This document shows, in pieces, positions 47,224-55,717 of a stretch of DNA of 64,000 nucleotides. Both the position numbers and the translations under genes were made by a program. This DNA is from Hyphomicrobium sp. 12-62-95 (GTDB lineage: Bacteria; Pseudomonadota; Alphaproteobacteria; Rhizobiales; Hyphomicrobiaceae), in NCBI GenBank assembly GCA_002279935.1, contig NCCZ01000011.1, positions 89,433-153,432 on the forward strand. The letters run 5' to 3'. Position 1 is the stretch's first letter; each line of letters begins with the position of its first letter. The notes under the pieces are model-generated. The model did no database searches, was not told where the DNA came from, and saw only the letters and a list, made by a program, of their open reading frames with translations.

Positions 47224-48660
47224 ATGCCCGAGATCACCGACAGTGACATCCGCCGATTACGGACTGACGCTATGCAGACCGCTTCGACGACGCGCCAGAC
47301 GTTCGAGTTGGCGGACGCCTCTTGCAAGGGCTTGAGGGTCCGCGCCTCGTAAGGTGGCGCGGTGGCCTTTTACCTGATTTATCGCCCGCGTGGGGAGAGA
47401 AAGGTGCGCCGCCTGCTCCTGGGGAAGTACCCCGACATGGGACTGGCCAAGGCGCGCAAGAAGGCGACCGGGCTTCGGGGTGACATCGTGGAGGGCGGCG
47501 ACCCGGTGGCCCAGCGCAAGATGGACGCCGAGGCAGCCAAGCGCCGCGCCCAGGACGCCGACGCCGAGGCCCGCACCATCGCCTGCCGGTTGACCGTGAA
47601 GGGGCTGATCGACCGCTTCCTCCACGATAAGCGAGACCTCCGCTGGCTCCCGCGCTATCGGGCCATGTTCGAGTTCAACATCATCGCCCCCACCCGTCCC
47701 GAGTTGCAGCTAGACCTGGGCGACAAGGCCGCCGCCGACCTCACGGCCAACGACATCGACAAGCTGATCACTGCCGTCCAGGCGCGCGGATCGGAGGTGC
47801 AGGCCCGCCGCCTCTACGAAGCGCTGCGCGCGGTCCTGCGGTTCGGCGTCAAGAAGGGACTGATCGCGGTGAACCCTCTCATCGCAGTCACCGTGCCGAA
47901 GAACGCAGAGCCACGCGACCGCTTCCTGTCGGTGCCCGAGCTTCGTGAAGTGTGGAAGTCGCTCACGGCATGGGATGACGGCACCGAGAAGTGCACCGTC
48001 CCCGTGGCAGCTGTTCGTTCGCTGCGCCTTCAGCTTCTTCTCGCCTGCCGCATCGGTGAGATCACCGGCATGAAGAAGTCCGAGATCAGCGATGACGGGT
48101 TCTGGTGGACGATCCCTGCCGAGCGCTGCAAGAACGGACGCGCTCACACCCTCCCCCTCCCGCCGGCCGCACGCGAGATCATCGCAGCGGCGATCAAGGC
48201 GTCCGAGCATCCCCAATTCGTGTTCCCCGTTCACGCTCGCGACGGGTCCGCGTGGAAGGCGCTGCGGCCGGATGTGGTGAGCAGCCACCTGGGCACGCTG
48301 CAAGAGGACTTCGACTTCAAGGACCGCGAGGGCAACCCGGCACCGTTCGTGTCGCACGATCTTCGACGGACGGCGGCCACCTATATGCGCAAGGCCGGTG
48401 TGTCTTCCGAGGTGGTGTCTGCCATCCTCAACCACATCAGCGAGCAGAAGGCGACCGTGCTGGGCAAGCACTACGACAAGGACGACCTCGCCTTCCCCAT
48501 GCGGGAAGCGCTGACGCGGTGGCAGGCGCTCCTGCAGGATGTGGCCGAGGGGCAAGACCCGTTCGCCCGCAATGTCGAGGACATCACGGAACTCGAGCAG
48601 CGCACCATTAAGCGGACGCAGGGTGCGCGGCTAGTGGCGATCTCCGGGGGCAAGTCGTGA
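47224..48660 (+). pseudogene. Tyrosine recombinase (P4-type integrase) with in-frame stop
   Basis: The full frame from ATG 47224 (MPEITDSDIRRLRTDAM) is cut by TAA at 47350-47352, codon 43, where relatives have serine in RASSGG; it reopens in the same frame to a complete integrase. Present: arm-binding DUF4102 part (FYLIYRPRGERKVRRLLLGKYPD), catalytic Arg in CRIGEITG, HDLRRTAATYM, and Tyr in GKHYDK. A GTG at 47362 could start a shortened protein of 432 residues missing the first arm-domain strands. The gene lies 216 bases from the tRNA and points away from it. Confidence 0.85.
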
Positions 48661-49385
48661 TGTTCTCCCCCGAGCGCCTTGCTGCCATCCGGCACGCCCT
48701 GCCTTCGTGCGCCCGGACGCCGGACGAACTCGCCGTCGAACTGGGCAAGATCCTTCTTCGGTTCGGTTGGGCGTCCAGCGTGGAGCAGGATGAGCGCACC
48801 GCCGACAAAGCTGCACGGCAGAAGGTGAAGCAGGCCCGCGCCGCCGCATTGAAGCTGCGCAAGCTGCTGGACGATCCGGAGTTGTCGGTTGCTCTATCGG
48901 CGGCCATGCGTCGGCGGCACCTGCTCGGAACGCTCGACCACGATGCCGATGTGAAGGCCGCTGTTCTGCGGACTGCGGCCACGCTCCCGTCCTTGGTTGA
49001 CGCCCTGACCACCGCCGACGACACGCCCCAAGTGGGCGACAAGCGGCGGGACGGTGCCGTGCGCGCGCTGGTCGTCGAGCTTGCCCACCTGTTCGAGCGC
49101 TGCACTGGGGAGCCGTTCCGCCAGCCGAGCTACGATCCTGTGACCGGCGAGATCAGCGGGCCGTGGGTGACGTTCTTCCGGCTGGCCACGGTGGATGCGC
49201 TTGGACGGGAGCCGCTGTCGGACGACGCGCTGCGGCACCACATTCGTGAAGCATGTAGCGCTGGCGAGACCGGGAACGGAAGAACCGGATCGCACCTTTA
49301 CGGCAACGTGGAGCAAGGCGTTACTGAGGAGGCCACGCAATTGAAGGACGTGGCCGACCATGAAACCCTCAGAACCCCTCTCTGA
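48660..49385 (+). CDS. Element gene of unknown function
   Basis: A 241-residue mostly helical protein, rich in Ala, Arg and Leu, with a probable coiled coil at 44-75 and no recognised domain. Its ATG overlaps the integrase stop (TGATG), and its end overlaps the AlpA-like gene by 26 bases. The tight overlaps show co-transcription with the integrase and regulator. Confidence 0.7.
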   Translation: MFSPERLAAIRHALPSCARTPDELAVELGKILLRFGWASSVEQDERTADKAARQKVKQARAAALKLRKLLDDPELSVALSAAMRRRHLLGTLDHDADVKAAVLRTAATLPSLVDALTTADDTPQVGDKRRDGAVRALVVELAHLFERCTGEPFRQPSYDPVTGEISGPWVTFFRLATVDALGREPLSDDALRHHIREACSAGETGNGRTGSHLYGNVEQGVTEEATQLKDVADHETLRTPL

Positions 49386-49716
49386 CCTCATCAACGATGC
49401 CGTCCGCCGTGCAGTAGCCGAGCATGTCGCCCCGCTGATCGCGGAGTTGAAGCGCCTGCCTCGGACGGAACCGGTGCCCGCTCCTGTTCCCGGTGCCGAG
49501 CGCTTTGTGTCGATGTCCGAGTTGTGTCAGCGGCTCGGCGTCAACCGGTCAACGCTCCTGCGGCGCGAGAAGGCCGGGAAGCTGCCAGCGCGGAAGACGT
49601 TCCCAGATGGACGTGTCGGCTGGACAGCATCACAGGTGGATGACTGGTTCGCCCAGGCGCGTGAAGGCACGGACCCGGAGCGCAACGCCGAACTGGCCGC
49701 ACGGATTTCGCACTAA
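49360..49716 (+). CDS. AlpA/MerR-like excisionase-type regulator
   Basis: A 118-residue protein with a C-terminal helix-turn-helix: FVSMSELCQRLGVNRSTLLRREKAGKLPARKTFPDGRVGWTASQVDDW, divided into two helices and a wing, as in AlpA and phage excisionases. The N-terminal half is variable. In P4-like elements AlpA activates the integrase or promotes excision. Its stop overlaps the stop of the convergent HNH gene by 3 bases. Confidence 0.82.
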   Translation: MKPSEPLSDLINDAVRRAVAEHVAPLIAELKRLPRTEPVPAPVPGAERFVSMSELCQRLGVNRSTLLRREKAGKLPARKTFPDGRVGWTASQVDDWFAQAREGTDPERNAELAARISH

Positions 49717-50417
49717 TCGTTGGGACCGGCTTCGGGAAGCGGCTTCACCTCCACGTAATAGGTCCGGCCGCGGAGATGCGGTTCTTCGCCACCGATATGA
49801 ATTCCGCCGAAGAACGCCATACGCCACACCGACGCGAGTGGTTGTTCCAAAGACATCGTCCCTTGGTAGTACAATGCACCTCCACCTATGGAGGTCGGCG
49901 GAACCCGATGCCCTTTAGCCCGGAAGATAGGCGCGTAGGCAATTTCGCCAGCCATGCTGAGAAGGCTTGGCGTAATGACTACTTTACCTGCGACCGTCTG
50001 CTGGAAGTGATGCGCTATGAGGCCAAGGGTCAGAAACTCGACCCAGCGATCTAAACAAGGGCCATAAATCACCATTGTTCTCTCAACCGTCCGGCCCTCC
50101 AGGTCGGTGATGAGTTCGTTGGTTAATGCTGCACTCAGTTTTGAGCGCAGCCGCTCGTTCCTCTCAAGTCGCCCACCTACAAGAAATTCCAATTGTTCTG
50201 ATGCATCAGCGTGCCGCCCCCCGAATGGCAAAAGCGATACCAGCTCACTTTCGAGAGCAGATTTCCGGTTGTTGCACTCTGTGCAGGCCGGCACGGCTGG
50301 TAGGTATCCACGATGGCGCTCCAGCACGAACTGTCGTGCAAGGATGTGGTCTTTGGTATCCGACTTACCTTCGGCTCCACAATAGACACAGGTCTTGCGC
50401 TTCCACTTCTTACTCAT
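49713..50417 (-). CDS. HNH-type nuclease-like protein
   Basis: A 234-residue protein. N-terminal zinc-bracketed HNH pattern: CVYCG (C10, C13), KDHILAR (D23, H24) and CTECNN (C45, C48, N49). The remaining 180 residues have no recognised domain. HNH proteins in mobile elements act in restriction, packaging or defence; here the role is unknown, but its codon use is less GC-rich than that of the integrase, so it may be cargo. Confidence 0.78.
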   Translation of the reverse strand: MSKKWKRKTCVYCGAEGKSDTKDHILARQFVLERHRGYLPAVPACTECNNRKSALESELVSLLPFGGRHADASEQLEFLVGGRLERNERLRSKLSAALTNELITDLEGRTVERTMVIYGPCLDRWVEFLTLGLIAHHFQQTVAGKVVITPSLLSMAGEIAYAPIFRAKGHRVPPTSIGGGALYYQGTMSLEQPLASVWRMAFFGGIHIGGEEPHLRGRTYYVEVKPLPEAGPND

Positions 50418-50532
50418 CCCGGCCGGTCTCTATCCCTGCTTGAACCCGCCAGCGACCCACCGCCACACGCGCATGGCGCCTAGGCGGCGACCACCACGGG
50501 TTGGCTGCCGACGCTGAATTCGATCCGATCGG

Positions 50533-51522
50533 TCATGCCACGGCCCTCACCACGCTCAGGGTCCGCGCACGTGCGGCGTGGTCGAACGCCGTGGACTTCG
50601 GCAAGTCCGGAAACTCATTCCGGATTTCGCTGCCGGTCGGCGGGCGACCGTGACGGGTCCGGAAACGGTCCGTAAAGTCCACCACCTTCTGATCGGAAGG
50701 GCGTCCGGTTTTCCGGCGCGTGCCACGGGGCGGAGTGGGCTTTCCGGACTGGGGTTGGCGGACCTGCGTTTCCGGCGCAGGTGCGGACACCACAGCCGGG
50801 GTTGTGGTCCGGTGGCCGAAGCCGATGTGCAGCGCGACGATGGCCCCCAGTTCGGCCACGATGGCCGCCAGGAAGGGGACGAGCAATTCCAGCTTCCCCG
50901 TCAGCGTCGGCACGTCCGTGACCACGCCGGGCATCGCCGCAAGCACTTTGGCAATCGCGGAGTAGGCACCACCGGCATCTGTCGGCGGGGCCAAGTCCGC
51001 CAGCGTGGCCTTGTGTCCACGGATGGCGGCGTCATAGACCGCCACGGAGGCGCGCAGGCCGTCGCAGTGCGTCTTGCCACGCTTTCCGACGACACAATCT
51101 GCCTGGAGCCGGTCAGCCGTTTCCGAGTGCATTTTTTCTGCACGCGCCAACTGCTTGAGTTCCCGTTCGCGTGCAGAATTGTTTGCCTCGGTTGCCGCCG
51201 CATTTGACGCGACCGTGGCCGCGCCGGATGCACCAGCCATGAGGACGGTGTAGCAAGTGGCCGCCGCGAAGATCACGGCCAGCCCGAACGCGGCGATGAA
51301 CCGGCGGGCCGCCAATTGCGACCAGAGTTCAATGCCGGACCAGATGGCCGCGACGATTGCGCCGACGCTCATCACGTGTGCAGGGGTGATTGCCGCCCCG
51401 GCGAACACGTCACGGAGAAGAACGAAGGCGCTGATTGCTGAGAGGAGTGTGCCCACCGCCAATGCGGGGATGTTGAAGCGACGGGTTTGAGCCGCGCCGC
51501 GTTTCGATGTAGAACTAGCCAT
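50533..51522 (-). CDS. Membrane protein with HTH-like tail, unknown
   Basis: A 329-residue protein. Hydrophobic segments near 18-38, 43-65, 74-96 and 215-236; a polar, possibly coiled-coil stretch with cysteines between them (115-160); then a proline/arginine linker and a C-terminal region KVVDFTDRFRTRHGRPPTGSEIRNEFPDLPKSTAFDHAARARTL that reads like a helix-turn-helix. Membrane plus DNA-binding-like ends is a layout seen in plasmid and element proteins. No family recognised. Confidence 0.7.
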   Translation of the reverse strand: MASSTSKRGAAQTRRFNIPALAVGTLLSAISAFVLLRDVFAGAAITPAHVMSVGAIVAAIWSGIELWSQLAARRFIAAFGLAVIFAAATCYTVLMAGASGAATVASNAAATEANNSARERELKQLARAEKMHSETADRLQADCVVGKRGKTHCDGLRASVAVYDAAIRGHKATLADLAPPTDAGGAYSAIAKVLAAMPGVVTDVPTLTGKLELLVPFLAAIVAELGAIVALHIGFGHRTTTPAVVSAPAPETQVRQPQSGKPTPPRGTRRKTGRPSDQKVVDFTDRFRTRHGRPPTGSEIRNEFPDLPKSTAFDHAARARTLSVVRAVA

Positions 51523-52705
51523 GTTGAAACCTCTGGTCTGAACAGGGGTGGAAACAAGGCCTCGTCCGGCGCTCTAACGCTGTGCGGGGCCGACTTATTT
51601 GTGCGGTCATGATGAACCGCACCCGTCCAACCTCATGTGGAACGGTTCTTCAATCAATGAACGACCCACGTGCAATCGCTCCTCTGTTTGCGTGTCGCGC
51701 AAAAATTGGCGGATTTTTCTTGATGTGGAGCGCGCGGAGCACACCGAAATGTGGGTTGCGGAGCCGCGTCATCGGCGCGCTTTACACAGCAATCCGAGGC
51801 ATACGGAATGGGCAGAAAATACCCCTCTGGAGGGGGCTTTTACCGCGTAGCTTACCGCGTAGTTTTTGAATTTTATTCGTGCGGATTCTCAACGTCTTAA
51901 AAATGGAGTTGCGGAAGCAAACCGCGTGTCTCACCGCGAATTACATAAGGACCGCCAGAATTTCGCTCCACAAAAGTGAAGTGAGACGTGCGCGGTGATG
52001 AACGATCTGGTGCGAACAACTCCCCCTTCACTTCCCCAACCCCTCCCGGTGTGCGGGGTGGAGCGCGGCCCCTCAAGGGCAAGCGTGTCCACACCGCCAA
52101 GCACAGCGTCCGGGAGCCAACAAAAAAACCTACTTCGGTGCGACGGAGAGAAGTGCTTTTTTGTGGTCGGACGCGCTGGCTTGTCTGGTCGCGCTTGGCC
52201 TGGGGGCCGCGCACCAGACCGCGCATCCGACGGGGTTGAGTGAAGGAATGATTGGCAGCGTTTTTGACCGGCTTAAGTCAGGGGGTTGCCTTTCGCGACG
52301 AACCGATAGACGTTGGTTCATCGCCCCACGAGGCGTTCCGGGGGTCCTGGCGGTCGGTCAGGATACAGGCAAGGGCCACGCCAGGGAAACCGAAGGTGAG
52401 CCGCGCTAACCGGGTGAGCAACCGGATGCGTTGAAGGGGCCTGTGAGCCCGACGCTGCATAAGCGCGAAGAAGCCGAACCCTGACGCTCGGGGCGATCTG
52501 CGGATCGAGGCGATGAGAAAATCCCACACGACACGACAGGTCCGGCGCGGTGCCGTGGCCTGACATGCAAAACCCCGCTCTAGCGGAGCGGGGCTTGCGG
52601 ATGATGCCGTTCACAGCGGCGACCACGAGATGAACAAGTCGGATGATAGCCCGATTTGCGTTCGGTCGCAACTGAGAACGGGTGTCCCCGCCACAGGAGA
52701 CAACC
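51523..52705. other. 1.2-kb gap inside the element, possible control or origin region
   Basis: No convincing gene. Visible: two TTACCGCGTAG copies at 51840-51862, and a hairpin with stem CCCCGCTC/GAGCGGGG at 52573-52593 extended by GCAA/TTGC. It lies between divergent genes, so promoters for both and possibly an element origin would fall here. Confidence 0.5.
52567..52598 (+). terminator. Hairpin, terminator-like
   Basis: An 8-bp stem CCCCGCTC/GAGCGGGG with a 5-base loop, extended by GCAA/TTGC. No T-tract follows, so termination is uncertain. Confidence 0.4.
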
Positions 52706-53467
52706 GTGAACGATCACTCGAACGAACCCCACATGACCGCCGAAGATTGGGCGGCCTACCATGCATCCCAGGCGCAGCATCACGACGACGGCGACGGAAT
52801 ACGCCAGTCAGTCGCTCGTGAAGTCGTCAAAGATCTGCTGAAACTTCTCAATCACAAGTTCTTCTGGCCGGACCATCAACCGGCCCGACAGAGCGGACGC
52901 GAACGCGAACCATCGTCCACCCGGCGCGATGCCTACCTCTGGATCGTTGACCGCGTGGTTCGTCGTGCCGGTGTGACTTCGGGTTATCGGTTCTCGAAGG
53001 ACTTCATCCTACCGATTGGTGAGGCTGAGTTCTCACAGGCGTGGTCGGAAATGGCCGCCGCGTGGAACTGGTCGGATTGGGCGGTTCGAATTTTCCTCGA
53101 AGGCTTGGAAGCGATGGGCGAGTTGAAGCGCATCCATCCCGTGAATTCGTCGGGGGTGCGCTTGAGGATGCAGCGCGTCCCGACTGCCTACGAGGTGTCG
53201 CGCGTGGCCGGTTGGTACAGTTCGGCGCACGAAGGAATTCAGGACGGCGTGACGAATACGCGGAAGGCCGAGCTTGAGGCATCGCGGGCGTTGGAAGATT
53301 GGCGACGGAGTGCTGGATCATCGCCGCGTGTTCCGGTCGATGTTCCTCTGGTCACGGTCGTGAAGCCGGACGGACTGGAGCGGCGAGCCTACCGCCTGAG
53401 CGCGCCGACAGCCATCCCCGTAGCGCCGAAGAAGCGCGGCCGCCCTCGTAAGCCGGGAGGGCGCTGA
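52706..53467 (+). CDS. Element protein, possible winged helix, AT-hook-like tail
   Basis: A 253-residue protein beginning at GTG 52706, which has AGGAGA 6 bases upstream; MSPPQET from 52682 is an alternative. The middle (RDAYLWIVDRVVRRAGVTSGYRFSKDFILPIG) is helical, and the C-terminus ends KKRGRPRKPGGR, an AT-hook-like motif suggesting DNA binding. No family recognised. The following gene begins 3 bases after. Confidence 0.68.
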   Translation: MNDHSNEPHMTAEDWAAYHASQAQHHDDGDGIRQSVAREVVKDLLKLLNHKFFWPDHQPARQSGREREPSSTRRDAYLWIVDRVVRRAGVTSGYRFSKDFILPIGEAEFSQAWSEMAAAWNWSDWAVRIFLEGLEAMGELKRIHPVNSSGVRLRMQRVPTAYEVSRVAGWYSSAHEGIQDGVTNTRKAELEASRALEDWRRSAGSSPRVPVDVPLVTVVKPDGLERRAYRLSAPTAIPVAPKKRGRPRKPGGR

Positions 53468-53469
53468 CG

Positions 53470-53736
53470 ATGGCACACGTTGAAATCGAAGCGATCGAGC
53501 CCGAAAACCACCGGCCTTGCAAGCGCTGCGCATTCTGGGGTGATGGCATCAACGATCCGACAGACGCGTCCCGCTGGTGGGTTTGTCGTCAGGACGGGAA
53601 GGGATACCGCGCACACCGGGACTATGGGTGCGGCGCTCATCAGGTTGCGTTGACGCTAAGGCAGGCGCTTCGCCGGTCTGAAAAGGCTTCGTGCGGGTTG
53701 GCCCTCGAAGATGGGGGGCGCGCTGATGCTCACTGA
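53470..53736 (+). CDS. Small cysteine-rich element protein
   Basis: An 88-residue protein with five cysteines (PCKRCAFWGD, WWVCRQDG, DYGCGAHQ, ASCG), a possible zinc site in the first part. It follows the previous gene by 2 bases and overlaps the next by 11, so all three are co-transcribed. Function unknown. Confidence 0.65.
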   Translation: MAHVEIEAIEPENHRPCKRCAFWGDGINDPTDASRWWVCRQDGKGYRAHRDYGCGAHQVALTLRQALRRSEKASCGLALEDGGRADAH

Positions 53737-54673
53737 GCCAACGGGCGCGCAACCAAAAGCGCAAGACGCGCAACGAAATGCGCGACGGGTGGACGTGCGC
53801 GCAACGAAATGCGCAACGGGGATGGCGTACCTCGTGCCACCGCCCAGGCCGACAACCGACGCGGAGATCATCCGCGCCGGTCATGCCCTCATCGGTGCCA
53901 AGGCGATACTGCGGGGCGAGTTCGTCGCTTGGGTCGAAGCGCAATGTGAATTCAGCGTCAGGTCCGCGCAGAACTACATGGCTGCGGCAGCAAAGACTTC
54001 GCCCTGGGACGACGAGATGGGCTGGCTGGCCATCCCGGACGACCTTCCGGGGCTTCGCGGCTGCGATCCACTGACGCCAGACGAGGCGCGCAAGATTGCG
54101 GAGCATATCGAGGAAGAACTGGACCGCAAGGGCGAGCCCGACCTGTACGGGATGCTCGGGGCCTTGGTGCAGATCGCTTGCGGGGTGGCTCCGCACGCAA
54201 CGGCGGGCGACGTTCAGCGCGCCCTTGACGGGCATGTCAGGCGAGCAGAGGCGGCGTTTCGACGGGTCGAGGGCATCGCGGCAGCATTCGCTCGGCTGCC
54301 TGCTGATGCGCCGCTGTGGTTCGCACTCGCCAATCAGCACTGGCTGGCGAACGACAAGGATCTGGATGCAGGTCCCAAGCTCGAAGTCATCAACGCTGGT
54401 CGCTTCGACACGCGGCATTGGCACGGCGCAATGCAGGCGATCAGGGACGAGTACCCCGAGGTCTTCCACCCGAACGTCGGGATGATCGCTTATCCGCCGT
54501 CGCCGATCTGGCCGACGTGTGAGGCCGACGTGGTGGCCTACCGCGCCGAGTTGGATGCGTGGCTGGCAGGCGTGCCCGCCTACCTCCGCATTCACTATCC
54601 AGATGTTTATGCCGAAATGGCCGACGCTCAACGAGCCGCAGCGGCAGAGCCGAACACTGAGGGGGCAACATGA
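53726..54673 (+). CDS. DUF3102-like element protein
   Basis: A 315-residue protein. FVAWVEAQCEFSVRSAQNYMAAA is the short helical signature of DUF3102-like proteins of phages and integrative elements, thought to include a helix-turn-helix. The C-terminal half is unrelated to anything I know. It carries two copies of GCGCAACGAAATGCGC near the start. The reading overlaps the small cysteine-rich gene upstream and the broken gene downstream by 4 bases (ATGA). Confidence 0.68.
   Translation: MLTEPTGAQPKAQDAQRNARRVDVRATKCATGMAYLVPPPRPTTDAEIIRAGHALIGAKAILRGEFVAWVEAQCEFSVRSAQNYMAAAAKTSPWDDEMGWLAIPDDLPGLRGCDPLTPDEARKIAEHIEEELDRKGEPDLYGMLGALVQIACGVAPHATAGDVQRALDGHVRRAEAAFRRVEGIAAAFARLPADAPLWFALANQHWLANDKDLDAGPKLEVINAGRFDTRHWHGAMQAIRDEYPEVFHPNVGMIAYPPSPIWPTCEADVVAYRAELDAWLAGVPAYLRIHYPDVYAEMADAQRAAAAEPNTEGAT
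53768..53814 (+). repeat. Two direct 16-bp repeats
   Basis: GCGCAACGAAATGCGC at 53768-53783 and 53799-53814, 31 bases apart from start to start, each with symmetric GCGC ends. They fall inside a coding region (RNA binding or operator use is not shown) and may be chance or an iteron-like site. Confidence 0.4.
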
Positions 54674-55018
54674 CACGCATCGAAACATCGCCGCCGGTCG
54701 GGGTCCGCATCACGCGGGTCACGCTGGAGCGCATCCGTCGCACGAGTGGTGGCAACGCATACCGGGTCACCGACGAGAACGGGAATGTGCTGTTGGAGGC
54801 AGCGCGCGACCCCCAGGCATGAGGTCGCCCGTCTGCTTGTCGAGCGCGGTGTCACCGACATCCTCATCACTCGCTGGAAGGGTGCCGACCACGACGCGCT
54901 GCACTTCGACCTCGCCTGGGCGGCGGCCCGGTACACGAGTGACGGTGCCACCGGCAGCGTCAGGACGGCGAAGTGGAGCCCAAACTTCGCGTCAGCTTTC
55001 GGCGGTGGGGACGACTGA
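54670..55018 (+). pseudogene. Element gene broken by a one-base shift
   Basis: From ATG 54670 (MTRIETSPPVGVRITRV) the frame reads to RDP then stops at TGA after a five-C run (54810-54814). With four Cs the frame continues RHEVARLLVERGVTDILITRW and ALHFDLAWAAARYTSDG to 55018, a plausible protein of about 115 residues. The homopolymer makes a sequence error likely. Its ATG overlaps the preceding stop (ATGA). Family unknown. Confidence 0.72.
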
Positions 55019-55717
55019 ACCACAGAATAGCGATTGCCGCTAAGAGGTTTCGCGCACAGCGGCAAACGTGGGCCGGGGGTCGGTAAGATCCTTCCAAGTC
55101 CAAGATGCCCAACAGTATATCTGGCGAGCCCAAGAAAGTGGTCGATCGCAAAATCAATTCCACTAAAGGATCCGAGGCGCAAATTTGCAAGTCGATGCTG
55201 TTCACAACCCGAACGTTGCATTTTCGGTAATTGTTGTAGCGTCTGGGGCGAGTACAGAACGCCTATGTGCCTTTGGGATAAACCCATAAAACCAAGGCAC
55301 TCCCTTCGGGGGGCGGCGCACAGCGGGTGAACCCAGCCGCGTAAGCCTACTAACGATGCGAAAATTCTCCGGGTTTCGGAGAGCGTAGTGCGGCGTTCAC
55401 TGGCGCTTGTTACGCGCACCTGTGTCCGTCAAATGGAAATGCCCCCACGTCATCGGCTTCGCGACGGTGTTGCTGCTCGAACGTCACCCTATCGAGGGTG
55501 ACGACCGGTTGCAGACTGATGGCGGCGTCGCGCGGTCGTCCACCATGCTCCTTGTTCGTCAAGGTATGGCAGCAATCAGGGGCAAAGGAGAAAAAGCGGC
55601 TCGCCCCTGAACCGTCCTTCATGACCCGATCCGGTCATTGCCCCTGCGGGAGGAACGTCGCCCGAGAATGGCTGCAAGTGTTCATTGCGCCCTAACGCAT
55701 TCGCTCCCCGAGATGAT
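55019..55717. other. Gap at the possible right end of the element
   Basis: Short reading frames only, none supported. GC drops at 55.1-55.3 kb. A second copy of the tRNA end, which would mark the attachment site, was searched for by eye and not found. Confidence 0.45.

Noticed and set aside
51897..52409. Short frames in the element gap on both strands
   Set aside because: No ribosome site, motif or consistent codon use.
55019..55717. Search for a right attachment site matching the tRNA
   Set aside because: No stretch resembling the tRNA sequence was found by eye; absence is not proof.
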